Positions 10,740-21,905 of a DNA stretch of 64,000 nucleotides are shown piece after piece. The DNA comes from Paralvinella palmiformis (Eukaryota > Annelida > Polychaeta > Terebellida > Alvinellidae): assembly GCA_025642065.1 (NCBI GenBank), contig JAODUP010000270.1:123501-187500 (forward strand). Reading direction: 5' to 3'. How positions within the stretch are numbered: the stretch's first letter is position 1; the number at the start of each line of letters is the position of its first letter. The notes beneath the pieces are model-generated. The model saw only the letters and a list, made by a program, of their open reading frames with translations. It was not told the DNA's origin and did not search any database. The position numbers and the translations under genes were made by a program.

Positions 10740-11940
10740 TATATAAGCGGGTGCCATATCGAGTAGAACATATGCCTGTAAACCTTCAACATTGATGACA
10801 ATAAGCAGGCTAACATATTAGTGACAGAACACAGATATGACATACAGCCAGTGATTTTTTTTTGTTGCTCCTGTGTTTTTATTATATAATAATTTGTTTC
10901 GTTGTCTCCATGGTTCTGTTACAATAGAATATATACATGCATAAAGTCGTGACTTTTGCTGTTATTCTTCTCTAAACAAAGTCATGTAGAGAGAGAGAGA
11001 GAGCAGTGCATATAAGTAATACCCGGTTTGAACCAGAGAATAAAGCCAAGGCGACTCGCTATAGCACACTTCAAAAGTTAACTAAAATGACTAAAGATGC
11101 GGAGGTATCTGTCTACAAAGATCGCCGCTTCACACATAGTTTATCCAACCAACTCTTAATCAGGCTGGAAGATTCCATATAAAAGAAACAATGCTTGCTG
11201 TCAATTTGTCATCGAGTTTTAGTCTGGCAAACGACATTTTCTGACAGCTTTCATCTGCTGACAAGGCGGGGGGGGGGGTCAACGAGGCGAGGGGATGTCT
11301 ACAACAACAACATCAGGAAACGACGTAGCCGTGGCAAAGTCAGGAGACATTTCATGCCAAAACCTGTTTGTTCGTGACCTTCGAAAAGAGGGTTGGGGGT
11401 GGGTGGAACTTCTATATTTTTTTTTACAAAAATAGAAAACAAACAGACTTCGACAACAATGACACGCTATTTACCTTCTGGTTTATCCGAGTGGCTTTGA
11501 TAAAAGTTTATCTCTTCGCCCGGTGGATCATCTTCTGGTCGAGTTCGTTAAGTACTAACCTACTTCCGTAATCAATAGCCCAGAACACCGTTCATTATTC
11601 GCAAAGCTTTTCTTAATTGCGGCCCACACAGGGCCCAAACAATTCATTTTTCCAGTCAAAGCGCCGCTAATAAAGCCAGCCCCGTTTCCAGGCCGATAAA
11701 ATACAGGTGCTTACCATAATATGGATCACGCGGATTGATGGAACAGAACGCATGATCAGAACGGTGGTGGTTGTGGTGGTGGTGTTGTGTGTGTGTGTGT
11801 GGGGGGGGGGTGCTCTCACAAATAAAAATAGTATCACTAACAACCGTCTAGACATTTTATCATCTCCCTATCTGAGAGAGCCGACATGATGATTTTTGGA
11901 ATTCTTCACTGGCGGTTGTAAATAAAATGTCCTATCATAT
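10740..11940. other. Unique sequence, no gene seen
   Basis: This is single-copy DNA with a short (GA)n at about 10988-11003, a G-run near 11269, a T-run near 11416 and a (GGT)n(GT)n G-run composite at about 11763-11810. No coding or mobile element was recognised. Confidence 0.55.
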
Positions 11941-13330
11941 TTCCACAATTGATATCGGTTGATTATAGTCCGCGTTATGTGTCGCAGCAGAAATGTTTAG
12001 GTCTTGATTTAATTTTATCGGGCGCGGTAAAACCTCGGCAGACCGGGGTAAAAATTTCTGCTCATCGAAAGAACGCGGAAAAAATAATTACCAGATGTTT
12101 TAGATATATTTCATTCGAGTGCAGACGACACAGGAGCGGCGGGGGGGGGGGGAGTAGGCATGGAATCGTACCCAAAATATGGCGAATAAAATTCGGGATC
12201 GAAAACGACGGTAGAATACCAATAAGAATGGGGATAAGAAATGGCTACATTGTGAGGTAGTTTGGAAAGAGCGAAATATATATGACGCACGCGTGGTCTA
12301 ACACGGGAACGGTCGACCGCTCTCGGCATCTTCCAAAATCGTTAAATCGATGTCGCCAGGACATTAAGTCTCATCGGCCGAACTTGATCCGATGACCTTG
12401 GTCGGCTCGGGTCTCGTTGGCAGATGTCGTGGCCGATTTCACGTGGTGTCTCGAAGCCGGTGTGCAAATGGCAGACCTTTCAAGTGGCCGGCGTCCATTT
12501 GATCGTATCAATGGAACGGCGGTCAATGGACGGCTCTACGGCGGCCCGTCGTCGGGAGATCAGAGCGTCGGTGGGCCCTTCAACGCCGAACTGTCTTCTG
12601 TCATTTGGGAGGTGGCCTACACCTGATATATGGGCCAATATGTCAAGCGGTACGTGTCTCGGCGCGGCCGCTTTTGTTGGCGCTCGGCCGGCCGGAGCAC
12701 TTCAGAATCAATTCGTCCATTTTGGCGTTATGTCGCCGATTACGACTGATACCCTTCACAAAAAGAGATGACTCAATGCCATTACTACCCGGCCGCGTTC
12801 GCTTCACATCTCCCCGTCGCCAGCCAGCCAGCCAGCCAGGACGATGAAGATATCATTAATACGCGACGACAGCAACAACTCCTGCCGCCACCTTACGGCT
12901 GCCCCGTAAAATTATAAGGCGATGCAACGTCCATAATGCGGCGGCGCCCACCGCGTTAACCAGCGCACTGATCGTACCCGGCCAAAGATCGGCCCCGAAC
13001 CGAGTCGTTTAGCGCCTAACCCCGATTGTGTCACTGGCCGGCTCGCCCGTGAGTATATTGTAGACGGACACAATAGGGATCAACGCTGAAAAGATGTTGT
13101 TTCCCGTTCGTGACGGCTTGAGCGGTGAATCAGTCAGCGGGTGAATGGGGTTTAACGACGCATCGGCACAAAAAAAGGTCATTTAGTGACGCCTCCCTTT
13201 AATCGGCCTCCCTTACAACATCGAGACGGATAAAGCTGGCCCCGTGAGTCGACGGCGGTCTGCTGGTTTTAACGGTTATCGATTATCAACGGCTATGAAT
13301 GAACGGTGCTTAGCACGGTGTTAATTCCGA
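11941..13330. other. GC- and CpG-rich unique block, candidate regulatory DNA
   Basis: About 1.4 kb of mostly repeat-free, CpG-rich sequence contains a G-run near 12140-12150 and a short CCAG array near 12819-12839. Three overlapping plus-strand frames (12417-12626, 12424-12771 and 12605-12847) exist in different phases and none has a recognised domain, so they look like chance frames in stop-poor DNA. Enrichment for conserved non-coding elements is plausible but untested. Confidence 0.4.
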
Positions 13331-13689
13331 TTTAAATCACCAAACTCATTTTAGCGTGCTATATTAATGTAGACCTAAATAGGTCTATTTTTGTTGGCAG
13401 TAAGTCGATTAAATTTTAAAATTGATTTAACAGTATTTTATGTATGTATTACGGATGGCATAAATTGTTTAGTAATTTTAAAACTTATAATACTAATACC
13501 AATAAATTGTATTGTAATTTTAAAACTAAAATATTAATTACCAATAATAATAATTATAGTAAACATCGAGAGTTTATAAATATAATTTAACTTATAAAAG
13601 TATGTGGAATTTTAACTGCTAAATAAATTTACTGAAAATGTAAACAGCAATAACAAAGTTGCCTAACAGACAATAAAATAGTGCTGTAA

Positions 13690-13731
<42 letters not shown>

Positions 13732-13990
13732 CACACTCATATACATATTAAAATAAATAACTAGATATTCGGATGAAAAGGATTTAGTTTTTAAAGATAA
13801 CAAGAGCTAGTCTACATGTTTGATCTTTATTTTGGGGGTTACAGCTTTTTACTTGTCTGTTGGCCTGATGGTGTATATGCTTGTAAATAATATTATGTGA
13901 TATAGATATGTAATAACGCTATTGTATATATATCATCGAATAAAACGTACTTACTTACTAGTGGTATACATGTAATCGTAATTGTAATTG
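13331..13990. other. AT-rich segment with a long (TA)n array
   Basis: This segment is strongly AT-rich. A (TA)n array of about 35 bp lies at 13695-13729. An 18-bp near-palindrome with a CArG-type core lies at 13370-13387. No gene was seen. Confidence 0.7.
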
Positions 13991-14077
13991 ATCATTTATC
14001 ATTAATTGAACCTAATCGTGATCTGTAATGCAAGGATGAATATCGTTGTTGAAATGAACCAAACGCAAGTTCAGCCA

Positions 14078-14133
<56 letters not shown>

Positions 14134-14154
14134 GGAGATAGAGAGGGGGGTGAA

Positions 14155-14203
<49 letters not shown>
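14078..14203. repeat. Compound microsatellite (TA)n(GA)n(TA)n
   Basis: (TA)n at about 14080-14110, (GA)n with GGGAGATAGAG interruptions at 14110-14150, then a second (TA)n to about 14203. The open frames here (Tyr-Ile, Arg-Glu and Leu-Ser runs) are repeat translations. Confidence 0.95.
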
Positions 14204-14208
<5 letters not shown>

Positions 14209-15005
14209 CAGCGAGTAACAATGTTAACACACAATTTTCCAATATAGTCGCCGAAGTAAAGTTAGAGCCAATGGGTTGACACGGACGCGAAAATATCATC
14301 ACTCTACACCTACGTAGAAAGACAATCCTACTTGGAGGGAACAAAACAAAAATGTTGACCAGGCCAACTCATCTAAAAACAAATCCTTCCGGAGCGGCGC
14401 CGCACTCGAGAATCGTGCCTAATCTATCCAAAATGAGAATTAAAAACTTTACGGCTGCGCCACTCGTTTGAATCTGTTCGTAAATCATCGCCTTAGCTCG
14501 GGTAAAGCCATTTGTAATGGAATACGGTGTACCTCGTTATAAAACGTCGGCTTCCGTCACCAGCCGGACAACGTACAGGAGTAGGAAAAACCGGATCCCG
14601 ATGCGAGGTGGTTAGGAAAGCGGATGATTTGTGAATTGGACACGAAGAAGAGAGAAGAAACTAGAGAGATGCTATGAAGTCGAAACAGATAACGGGGAAC
14701 AATTCGGCAAGTGGGACAAAAAATACAACCGTCACTCTTTTCTGTGTTGATCCCAGAAGTGATCGGAGAATCCTGATAACGTGGAATAAGTAGAGTGAAG
14801 GAGGAAGCTGGATCAGGTGAGGTAATCAAACTGTTCAAGCGTCCCATGCCGAAACCACTGACTACGCTGCTCTGAATATGTTGGTAGGCATTTATTTTAA
14901 GTCCCCGAGTTCGAATAGTATCACAACTGTTAAGTGTTTGGGGTTATTTCTTTTAGCCTGAATATGCTTTAGTCAACTAAGCAAATAGATGAATATCCAT
15001 TGGAA
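14204..15005. other. Unique sequence
   Basis: This is single-copy sequence of average composition. A 96-codon minus-strand frame at 14557-14847 has no recognised domain. Nothing else was seen. Confidence 0.5.
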
Positions 15006-15156
15006 GTGATGATGATGGTCGATGTTTTACGGCCACTTTTGCACATGGTAGGCTAAAAGGGCCGAGCGACCTCCAAAGGCAATGAGGCGAAGAAGAGATT
15101 CGAACACGGGTAGTATTGATCTGTGGTCCAATACACTACCGCTAGACCACGGAGTT
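15006..15156 (-). mobile_element. SINE family 1, internally deleted copy
   Basis: On the minus strand the tRNA-like head (CTCCGTGGTCTAGCGGTAG) and a B box (GTTCGAATCTC) are followed by the 3' half of the body (CCTTTGGAGGTCGCTCGGCCC, GTAAAACATCG) and an ATC-type tail. About 40 bp between the B box and the CATTGCC word, including the GGTGTTTCATC block, is missing relative to other copies. It directly abuts a family 2 copy in the same orientation. Confidence 0.85.
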
Positions 15157-15170
15157 AGTCGGTCTGTCGG

Positions 15171-15362
15171 TCATTCATTCATTCATTCAGTCAGTCAGTC
15201 AGTCAGTCAGTCAGGTCACACCTCGGACATATGGCCAAGGAACTACTTCCTGACGAAACGAGATGTTCAAATGAAACATCCGGCAGACACGCGTAACGGT
15301 CGGATTCAACTCCCACGACCTAGAGTTCTGAACGACACCGCTTTACTAACGTATCCAATTGG
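15171..15362 (-). mobile_element. SINE family 2, TGAC/TGAA-tailed copy
   Basis: On the minus strand a head with GGATACGTTAGTAAAGCGGT (15338-15357) and a B-box-like GAGTTGAATCCG (15299-15310) leads into GTTACGCGTGTCTGCCGGATG, then GGCCATATGTCCGAGGTGTG. The tail is (CTGA)n running into (ATGA)n, seen as (ATTC)n(AGTC)n on the plus strand at 15171-15214. The body order matches the copy at 1777, but the tail repeat differs. Confidence 0.7.
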
Positions 15363-15840
15363 AAGTAAACAGCACTCCGTGTAGAGGGCGCTCCATACTT
15401 CACCAGAGCTAAGGTAAGTGATTGACTGGCGAAACACTAGCCAGACAACCAAACACCAAATCGGACACCGAAGGCTTTACAAATCTGACATAAATCACTT
15501 TAGATGTCGTAAAAATGTGCACTAGCACCGAGAATAAACCTCCTAAAACATATAGAGACAAAGATCCAAAGACCTATCATGTGGGGGGGGGGGTAATTAC
15601 GGCCGACAAAATAATATACATCAGACACTTCGGCAAACTGTGCCGCCAGTAGTGTGACACCGGCACTATTGATAATCAATGTATTAATTATTCTGATAAA
15701 ACAATAATCATATTATTAATTACTGAGATTATATTACCTCAGCAGCTATCTAGGGCAGCAGCATCTACTACAGACAACATTAATCAACACTCCATCTACT
15801 TATAACTTTGGTAATATTCCTGGCGTCAGATTCAATTAAG
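15363..15840. other. Unique sequence, no gene seen
   Basis: This is single-copy DNA with a G-run at about 15582-15592 and an AT-rich patch at 15660-15740. Nothing was recognised. Confidence 0.5.
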
Positions 15841-16000
15841 TGCTCTCTCCTCTCTCTCTCTGTGTGTGTGAGAGAGCCCGCGCGTGTGAGTGTACGTGTA
15901 TATGTACGTTCACGCGTACGCAGATGCGCGCGCGTGTATGTGATTGCGCATGCGCGCGAGTGTGCGCATGCGCACAAGCGTATTTTTAATGCGTGGACGA
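15841..16000. repeat. (CT)n(GT)n followed by an alternating GC/GT tract
   Basis: A CT run and a GT run lead into about 100 bp of nearly continuous alternating purine-pyrimidine sequence, including GCGCATGCGCGCG and GCGCATGCGCAC. Such tracts favour left-handed DNA. Open frames through it are not genes. Confidence 0.8.
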
Positions 16001-16735
16001 GTACATAGGTACATCTCCAATGTATATATGCACATTTTTGCGTGTGTATATTTACGCAGACGTCTTTCTGCCTCTGGAAGGAGGCAGGTTGGCTAAGTGA
16101 GGCTGGATAGCGCCACGGGTTAAGAAAACAGAAAAATAGTCTGATGCGCACTTCGTCTTATCTTCTTTCTTTCCCGGGCAAAATATAAACATAAATAATA
16201 AACAGCGGCCCACGCAACAAACTTCGTCTGGAAACAAATAATGTTTAGAAAAAAGTGTCAAAACAGCAATCCGTCGTATTTGCTAGATCCATTCTGTAAA
16301 ATACCCCCACAATTGGCCTAATAAGGCCACCTGTGTTGAAGGAGCAGTCGGCCCATTCCAAGGATGGATTTGGTGAGATACAATACCCCCCCCCCCCCCA
16401 AACAAAAAACAAACAACAACCAAACGCATGTAGCCATCTTGAAAAAACACTGAATGACACACGAGTAAATACATATACCATTAATATACCATATGGTGTT
16501 GGTATATCTAAGAACTTTGAAGTTCTCTCTCAATTTCTACAAATTGTTCAGCTTCTGAATGATGAAACCTTTCCTAATACATTATCACTTGTATGTATGT
16601 ATGTTCGTGTGTGCGTGCGTGTGTGCGTGCGTGCGTGCGTGTGTGTATCATGGACGCATATTCAATAATGAACATACTATATATACAATCTATATAGTAG
16701 TGAGTACGCAATCAGTTTGATACTACATGGCCACT
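16001..16735. other. Unique sequence with a C-run and a GT/GC repeat
   Basis: A C-run to A-rich junction lies at 16386-16410 and a (GTGC/GT)n array at about 16597-16647. The remaining sequence is single copy without coding evidence. Confidence 0.55.
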
Positions 16736-17437
16736 GTCAGTAGTAAAGTGCAGTCAGCCTTAGTCTACAGTCAATAATGGGGTACAGTCAGCCTTAGTCT
16801 ACAGTCAATAATGGAGTACAGTCAGTCTTGGTCTACAGTCAATAATGGAGTACAGTCAGTCTTGCTTGACAGTCAATAATGGAGTACAGTCAGTCTTGGT
16901 CTACAGTAAAATAATGTAATACAACCAGTTCAGATATACAGTCAATACTGTAGTACAGTCAGCCCTAGTCTACAGTCAATAATGTAGTACAGTCAGCCTT
17001 GGTTTACAGTCAATAATGGTGTACAGTCAGCCTTGATTTACAGTCAATAATGTAGTACAGTCAGTCTTGGTCTACAGTCAATACTGTAGTACAGTCAGCC
17101 CTGGTCTACAGTCAATAATGTAGTACAGTCAGCCTTGGTCTACAGTCAATACTGTAGTACAGTCAGCCCTGGTCTACGGTCAAAATGGAATACAGTCAGT
17201 CTTGGTCTACAGTCAATAATGGAGTACAGTCAGTCTTGGTCTACAGTAAAATAATGTAGTACAACCAGTTTAGGTCTACAGTCAATAATGGAGTACAGTC
17301 AGTCTTGGTCTACAGTAAAAGAATGTAGTACAACCAGTTTAGGTCTACAGTCAATAATGGAGTACAGTCAGTCTTGGTCTACAGTCAATAATGTAGTACA
17401 GTCAGTCTTGGTCTACTTGTCAGTACTGGTGTGTAAC
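16736..17437. repeat. 34-bp minisatellite, about 20 copies, with higher-order structure
   Basis: The unit contains TCTACAGTCAATAATG, then a variable GAG or TAG, then TACAGTCAGTCTTGG. About 19 complete units plus partial ends can be lined up by eye. Three subtypes are visible: a TCTTGG type, a CTGTAG/CCCTGG type, and a 35-bp type with TACAGTAAAATAATG and ACAACCAGTTTAGG (16900-16934, 17240-17274 and 17309-17343). Subtypes alternate in the middle and right of the array. Units are spaced without unrelated spacers, so this is not a CRISPR array. Confidence 0.95.
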
Positions 17438-17489
17438 TAATATTCGACGACAAGATTTAGAGAACAGTAGATTTGGCTAATACTGTCCA

Positions 17490-17580
17490 TCACACATACA
17501 CACACACACATTCACACGCACACACGCAGTGACACACACGAACGCACACGCACGCACCCACGAATACACACACATACACA
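17490..17580. repeat. Imperfect (CA)n microsatellite
   Basis: CACACA runs are interrupted by CACGCA, CGAACG and CCCACG words over about 90 bp. Confidence 0.85.
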
Positions 17581-18720
17581 AAACCAAAAGTACCAAAACC
17601 TGTACCTCATATAAAAGCTATATCCTCTGTTAGCTAACGTGTACGTAATTAGATAAGCCGGCCGCCCAGAGCCACAGTCTGAAGTCGGCCATCTTTGTGG
17701 CTAAGAGGGGAGTAGGACCAGCATAATGTAAGGGGAATGTAATTATTGCTAATTATCGGGGGCTTGTTTGTTGTGTGTAAAATGAGAGATGATGTAAGAT
17801 CAATGGCGGCACCACTGATAGCAGCCATCAAAACACTGGGACCCAGTCGAGTGATAATCCTCGGCCAAGTAGCGCGCAATAACCGGCTCCTTGAAACGTG
17901 TTCTACCACCTGTCTACCAATCTAGGCAATGACCAAGGAACACGCTACACCTGTATGACGTGGTACACACGCAGACAGATAGACAGACAGACAGACATAC
18001 ACAAGGCACTCACACACGCAGATTTGGCATAAAACAAAGTTGGCAAACAGCAGACTCAAAGCAACCTCAAGCTCTCTTTCTCTCTCTCTCCATCTCTCTT
18101 CCCCCACCCCCCTCTCTCTCTCTCTCTGAAAACACCAACATATACATATTGATATATGGCTCGCTTATGTGTGCTGTCATTTTCAAATAATCTTCCCCGC
18201 TTTGCCTTCGTCAGCCTTGCCGAAAGAACAAACCGACTTCAAAGCACATGTCACCTTCATTAAATCTGATTCTTAGCGAAGAGATGCTCCTGAGCATTAG
18301 CCGCGTACAAAATTAGTAGGCCGCGGGCTAGTCGAATCTAATAATGTGTCGGCATACACATTAACCAGACAGGCGAGTGTTCTGTGTCAGAACTATTTTC
18401 TTTAGCACTCGCAGCTATTTAGCGAGGTTGCGAGGCGAAGAATCATAACCATCGCCTTTATATAAGGGAATATCTCAGAATATGCCTCCGTTTTATTGGA
18501 TGTACACACCGAGGGGCGAAGTCGACTGTGGGACGATTGGTCTCGGGTACAATAAATGTGCGCGGGAACTGGGTCGGTCAAGGTCGACGATAAAGGCAGA
18601 CGATAACGACAGTGTCGACCGACACGCCGAGGTTCAGGTTATACATTTGCGAACTTCCATCCACGTAAATATTTGTTAACGTTTCGGTAACAGATTAATA
18701 GGTGATTGATAGATTAAAAG
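17581..18720. other. Two unique GC-balanced blocks around a microsatellite
   Basis: The block at about 17640-17905 is repeat-free. (CAGA)n and (CT)n arrays lie at about 17970-17998 and 18070-18127. A second repeat-free block at 18190-18690 has a TATA-like TTTATATAAGGG at about 18459-18470. Both blocks have the texture of conserved non-coding DNA. Frames of 86 and 65 codons are unrecognised. Confidence 0.4.
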
Positions 18721-19965
18721 ATGGTGTTATTAATTGCACTAACAGTCGTCGGTGTAGATCTTAAAATAGAATCAGTAATAGATTCCTCTCTCGAAGAATG
18801 ACGCCATTGTGTGGCATTGAATGATTGATGATTGACGGGCAAGGGACTTGAAGGGTGAAGGGAAAACTAAAAAAAGGTACGTATTACTATTATTCCCCAT
18901 TGGCCCTCTTTTACTGCCATAATCCATTATGCACATAAAACTATATTTTTGCTAATAATTAACTAATCATTTGTCCATTCTGAACAAGTGTTGTCAAGCA
19001 TATCTCATAATCTGTTATCAAAACAGGATTTCCTAGTTCCACCAACAGGTAGAGCCACTGAAACAATTGCCTTCTCCTAGTCTTTGTCCTCTCTTCATCC
19101 AGAATGTATTTCGCTTCCTTTGATCGGCTTCTTGCGATCATAATCATAGTTCACCTCGTCGTTGGGAACAGCTCCCGTCAATCGGATCCGTGGCTACATT
19201 TCGAACATCTCCCAGCGGCGTCCCCTTTGAACCGGAGTCCAATTCGAAAACCTCTACCCCATCACCCGCCACCGCCTGAGCCAAACTGATCGATACGTCT
19301 ACTCGTTGCTTCTCTTCAGCAAATTGAAACAAGGCCGATTCTAATCGAGAAACAATCAGTCGCCACACTCTGACCCCGTCTTACAAAATTAATCACCTCC
19401 AGAGCAACCGAGACGCTTCTAACGAGCACACCAGCCACTTATCGCCAAAGTTCAATTAATACAATGGACCTTTAGCGCAGTGGCAACAGTCGGGCTGCTT
19501 TTTTTCCGCCTCTCCGTAAAGGCATCGCTTCTATAAACATAACCAACGATCAGAAGGCTTCCGAACGGCCGACGCTAATAATAAGCCAGAATCCTTTTAT
19601 TTTTGCCGGAGAATGAAGCCAGGAAAATATCCGGGACGAGAGAGAGAAAAAAGCCCCGACGAGTTAAAAAGGTGCTGCCATATTGTAACGACTCCCCGAT
19701 GGCGGGCCGATGTTAACGCGCAACACGCACATTCATATTCCGGCATCGGGCAGTAATCAGGTGAAGTTCGTGGCCGCGTCGACTTGCACTCGCTGACCTC
19801 CTGGTTGGGGCATTCTCCAGTGGTAAATTGAGAGTTTAATTGCGACACCGCAATTAGTTAGACGTTGGCAGGCGAATTCTTTTAATTTTAATTAGTGCGA
19901 TATTTACTTAATTTGGCAGTCTCATCTGGCGTACAACATCATGGCAAACGAACATCGACACATTC
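18721..19965. other. Unique sequence, GC-rich from 19100 to 19900
   Basis: This is single-copy DNA without mobile elements. The minus-strand frames at 19144-19368 and 19597-19848 are unrecognised. It is a candidate regulatory block by composition only. Confidence 0.4.
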
Positions 19966-19994
19966 AAGCACACACACACACACACACACACACG
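19966..19994. repeat. (CA)n microsatellite
   Basis: This is a pure CA run of about 28 bp. Confidence 0.9.
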
Positions 19995-20423
19995 CCGACA
20001 TCGCAGTGCCAACCGGCTCTAGGAATGGTGAGTTACCACATAATTTTTGTTCTTATATATTCATTTTACAATATTACCTAATCTCTAGTAATCAACAAAG
20101 AATATGCCCTAAACGTTTTGCGACAGAACTTTCTTATATTGATTTAAGTAATATTTCTCTTTTTGAAGTAGGCCTTTTAACAACCTCTCAGTTACAATGT
20201 CAAATGTATGTTTATGTGCCACCAGCTCTTATACAGACAAATTAACTAGCTAATTGTGATATTATATTCTGCTTTGCAATACCTAACAAACCGTTTTAAC
20301 AAGTGAATGGCGCGATTTTATGTTTAAATAATCTCCTTAATAATTGTACAAGCGCTTTTCGTCTTCCCTTTTACATTTGTTGCATGTTCAATACTTTGGA
20401 ATACGCATGCTCTGGCTAGGATA

Positions 20424-20575
20424 TGGTCGTGGCAAAATTGGTACCACCGCTGAACACAGACTTCTTAGTATATTATATTTTTCATTTCACCTCATTATCT
20501 TTTGAGATTATTTGGCCCTTTCAGCTTACCATGTGTACAAAATTACAGGAATGTGGCGTAAAACGGACACTTTTC
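20424..20575 (+). mobile_element. SINE family 1, highly degenerate remnant
   Basis: The order of family 1 words survives with many substitutions: TTGGTACCACCGCTGAACACAG in the head, then TTTCATTTCACCTCATTATCTTTTGAG, TTATTTGGCCCTTTCAGC, TTACCATGTGTACAAAA and GTGGCGTAAAAC. The B box region is lost. The divergence implies an insertion much older than the other copies. An alignment would be needed to exclude chance similarity, although the co-linear order of five words argues against chance. Confidence 0.5.
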
Positions 20576-21734
20576 AGGATGTTCTACAAAGTAAATTGCT
20601 CTGTGTATTAACTGATTATACTATAATATGGAACCTGACAAAAATAAACTACAAGGACTACTACTACGACGACGATGACAACTACTACTATATTTTAATC
20701 GGAGTATACCTTATTCTTACTAAATTCATGTTAATCCGAAGAGATTCACTTCCTTATTAAAAAAATGTAAAGCTCAATTGATATATAGCAGTCTATGCTT
20801 ATGGCATCTAGCAATAACAATTTCTATACAATTTTTTTTTTGATATGTGGTTTCAAAGGACATATATTGCCCTATCGTCGGGACCAACACCTTAATGGTG
20901 TACCTGAAGTGAATGTACCTACCTAGCAACAGGTGAGAGCTAAAGTAGGAGCTGAAAAGCGCGTTCGATGGCAATTCGGAATCGTCCTGGTTTTATTCCC
21001 CGTTGGCGTAACACCCAATAGAGTGAGCGCATCCACCGTATGACGCACACAGACAGACGAGCATTTCGCGTCAGAGAGAAGCGGTAACATATAGCACTGC
21101 TTATTTTGCAGCCAGCCTTTATGGGCAATCAATCGGAACCTTATGGGTAACCTATACACAGTTTAAATGACTAGTTAGGGACATGGCGGAGTTCGGCTAA
21201 CTGGGCGAGCTATATGGCCGAACGATTTGCAGATAGGGAGGCTTGCTTTGCAATTTTCATGAGGTGGTGTGGGGATGCACTTATTATTCATAATCGGTCA
21301 TTCAGATTGGTAGCATGAGTTGATACTGACTAATAACCAATCCCATCGTGGAAGAGGGCTCCCTGTAATAATTTTTATCTCATTAGACTGTATAGGGTTC
21401 CAGATCTTCGACCAACAGATATTCGAAGGTGATCTGAACACGCAAACTTCTTATATAATTTCATCTATGACCTTCAGCTAGGACTTTTAGTCGTGATCTT
21501 CCGACGTCTGCTCACTCACTGTTGAACCCAGAGACCGATATGTGTGTTTCGGTAGGATGTGATGAGTCATTGACACAGAGATTCGCGAATCACGAATCCA
21601 AACTGGACAATTCACCAGTGTACATTAAGCGACTTTTCACGATGGGATGTGTAATTTCTCTTAGTGCGTTTGGAGGGGAGGTGTGTGATGCGTGTGCGTG
21701 CGTGGAGGCAATTTTTAACCATGGTGCATCGGTC
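20576..21734. other. Unique sequence, no gene seen
   Basis: This is AT-rich to about 20880 and average thereafter. Minus-strand frames of 60-80 codons at 20774-21159 and a plus-strand frame at 21522-21776 carry no recognised domain. Confidence 0.5.
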
Positions 21735-21872
21735 AAACTAATAACACATAAGGCCGATGGACAACTCTATAAATAAACATCTCGCAAATAAAAGTATCAG
21801 TGGGATTCAAACCCGAACCCGGACGTTTGTAGCGCAATACTCTACCCACCTCACTATCTGAATGTCGCACAC
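21735..21872 (-). mobile_element. SINE family 4 (tRNA-derived) copy
   Basis: On the minus strand an A-box-like GATAGTGAGGTGGGTAGAG and a B box GGTTTGAATCCC (about 21802-21813) are separated by normal tRNA-like spacing. Downstream come CACTGATACTTTTATTTGCG, GATGTTTATTTATA and GTTGTCCATCGGCC. The same downstream order (CACTGTTATTTGTATCTGCG, GTGTTTCGTTCAACA, GCCCTTCGGCC) follows the B box of the element at 31158. A (GT)n array borders its 5' end. The 3' boundary is uncertain. Confidence 0.5.
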
Positions 21873-21875
21873 GCG

Positions 21876-21905
21876 AGCGCGCGTGTGTGTGTGTGTGTGT
21901 GTGTG
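21876..21905. repeat. (GC)(GT)n microsatellite
   Basis: Alternating GCGC followed by (GT)n, about 30 bp. Confidence 0.9.

Noticed and set aside
16736..17437. CRISPR-like array of 34-bp repeats
   Set aside because: Units are contiguous without unrelated spacers and the window is eukaryotic; it is a minisatellite.
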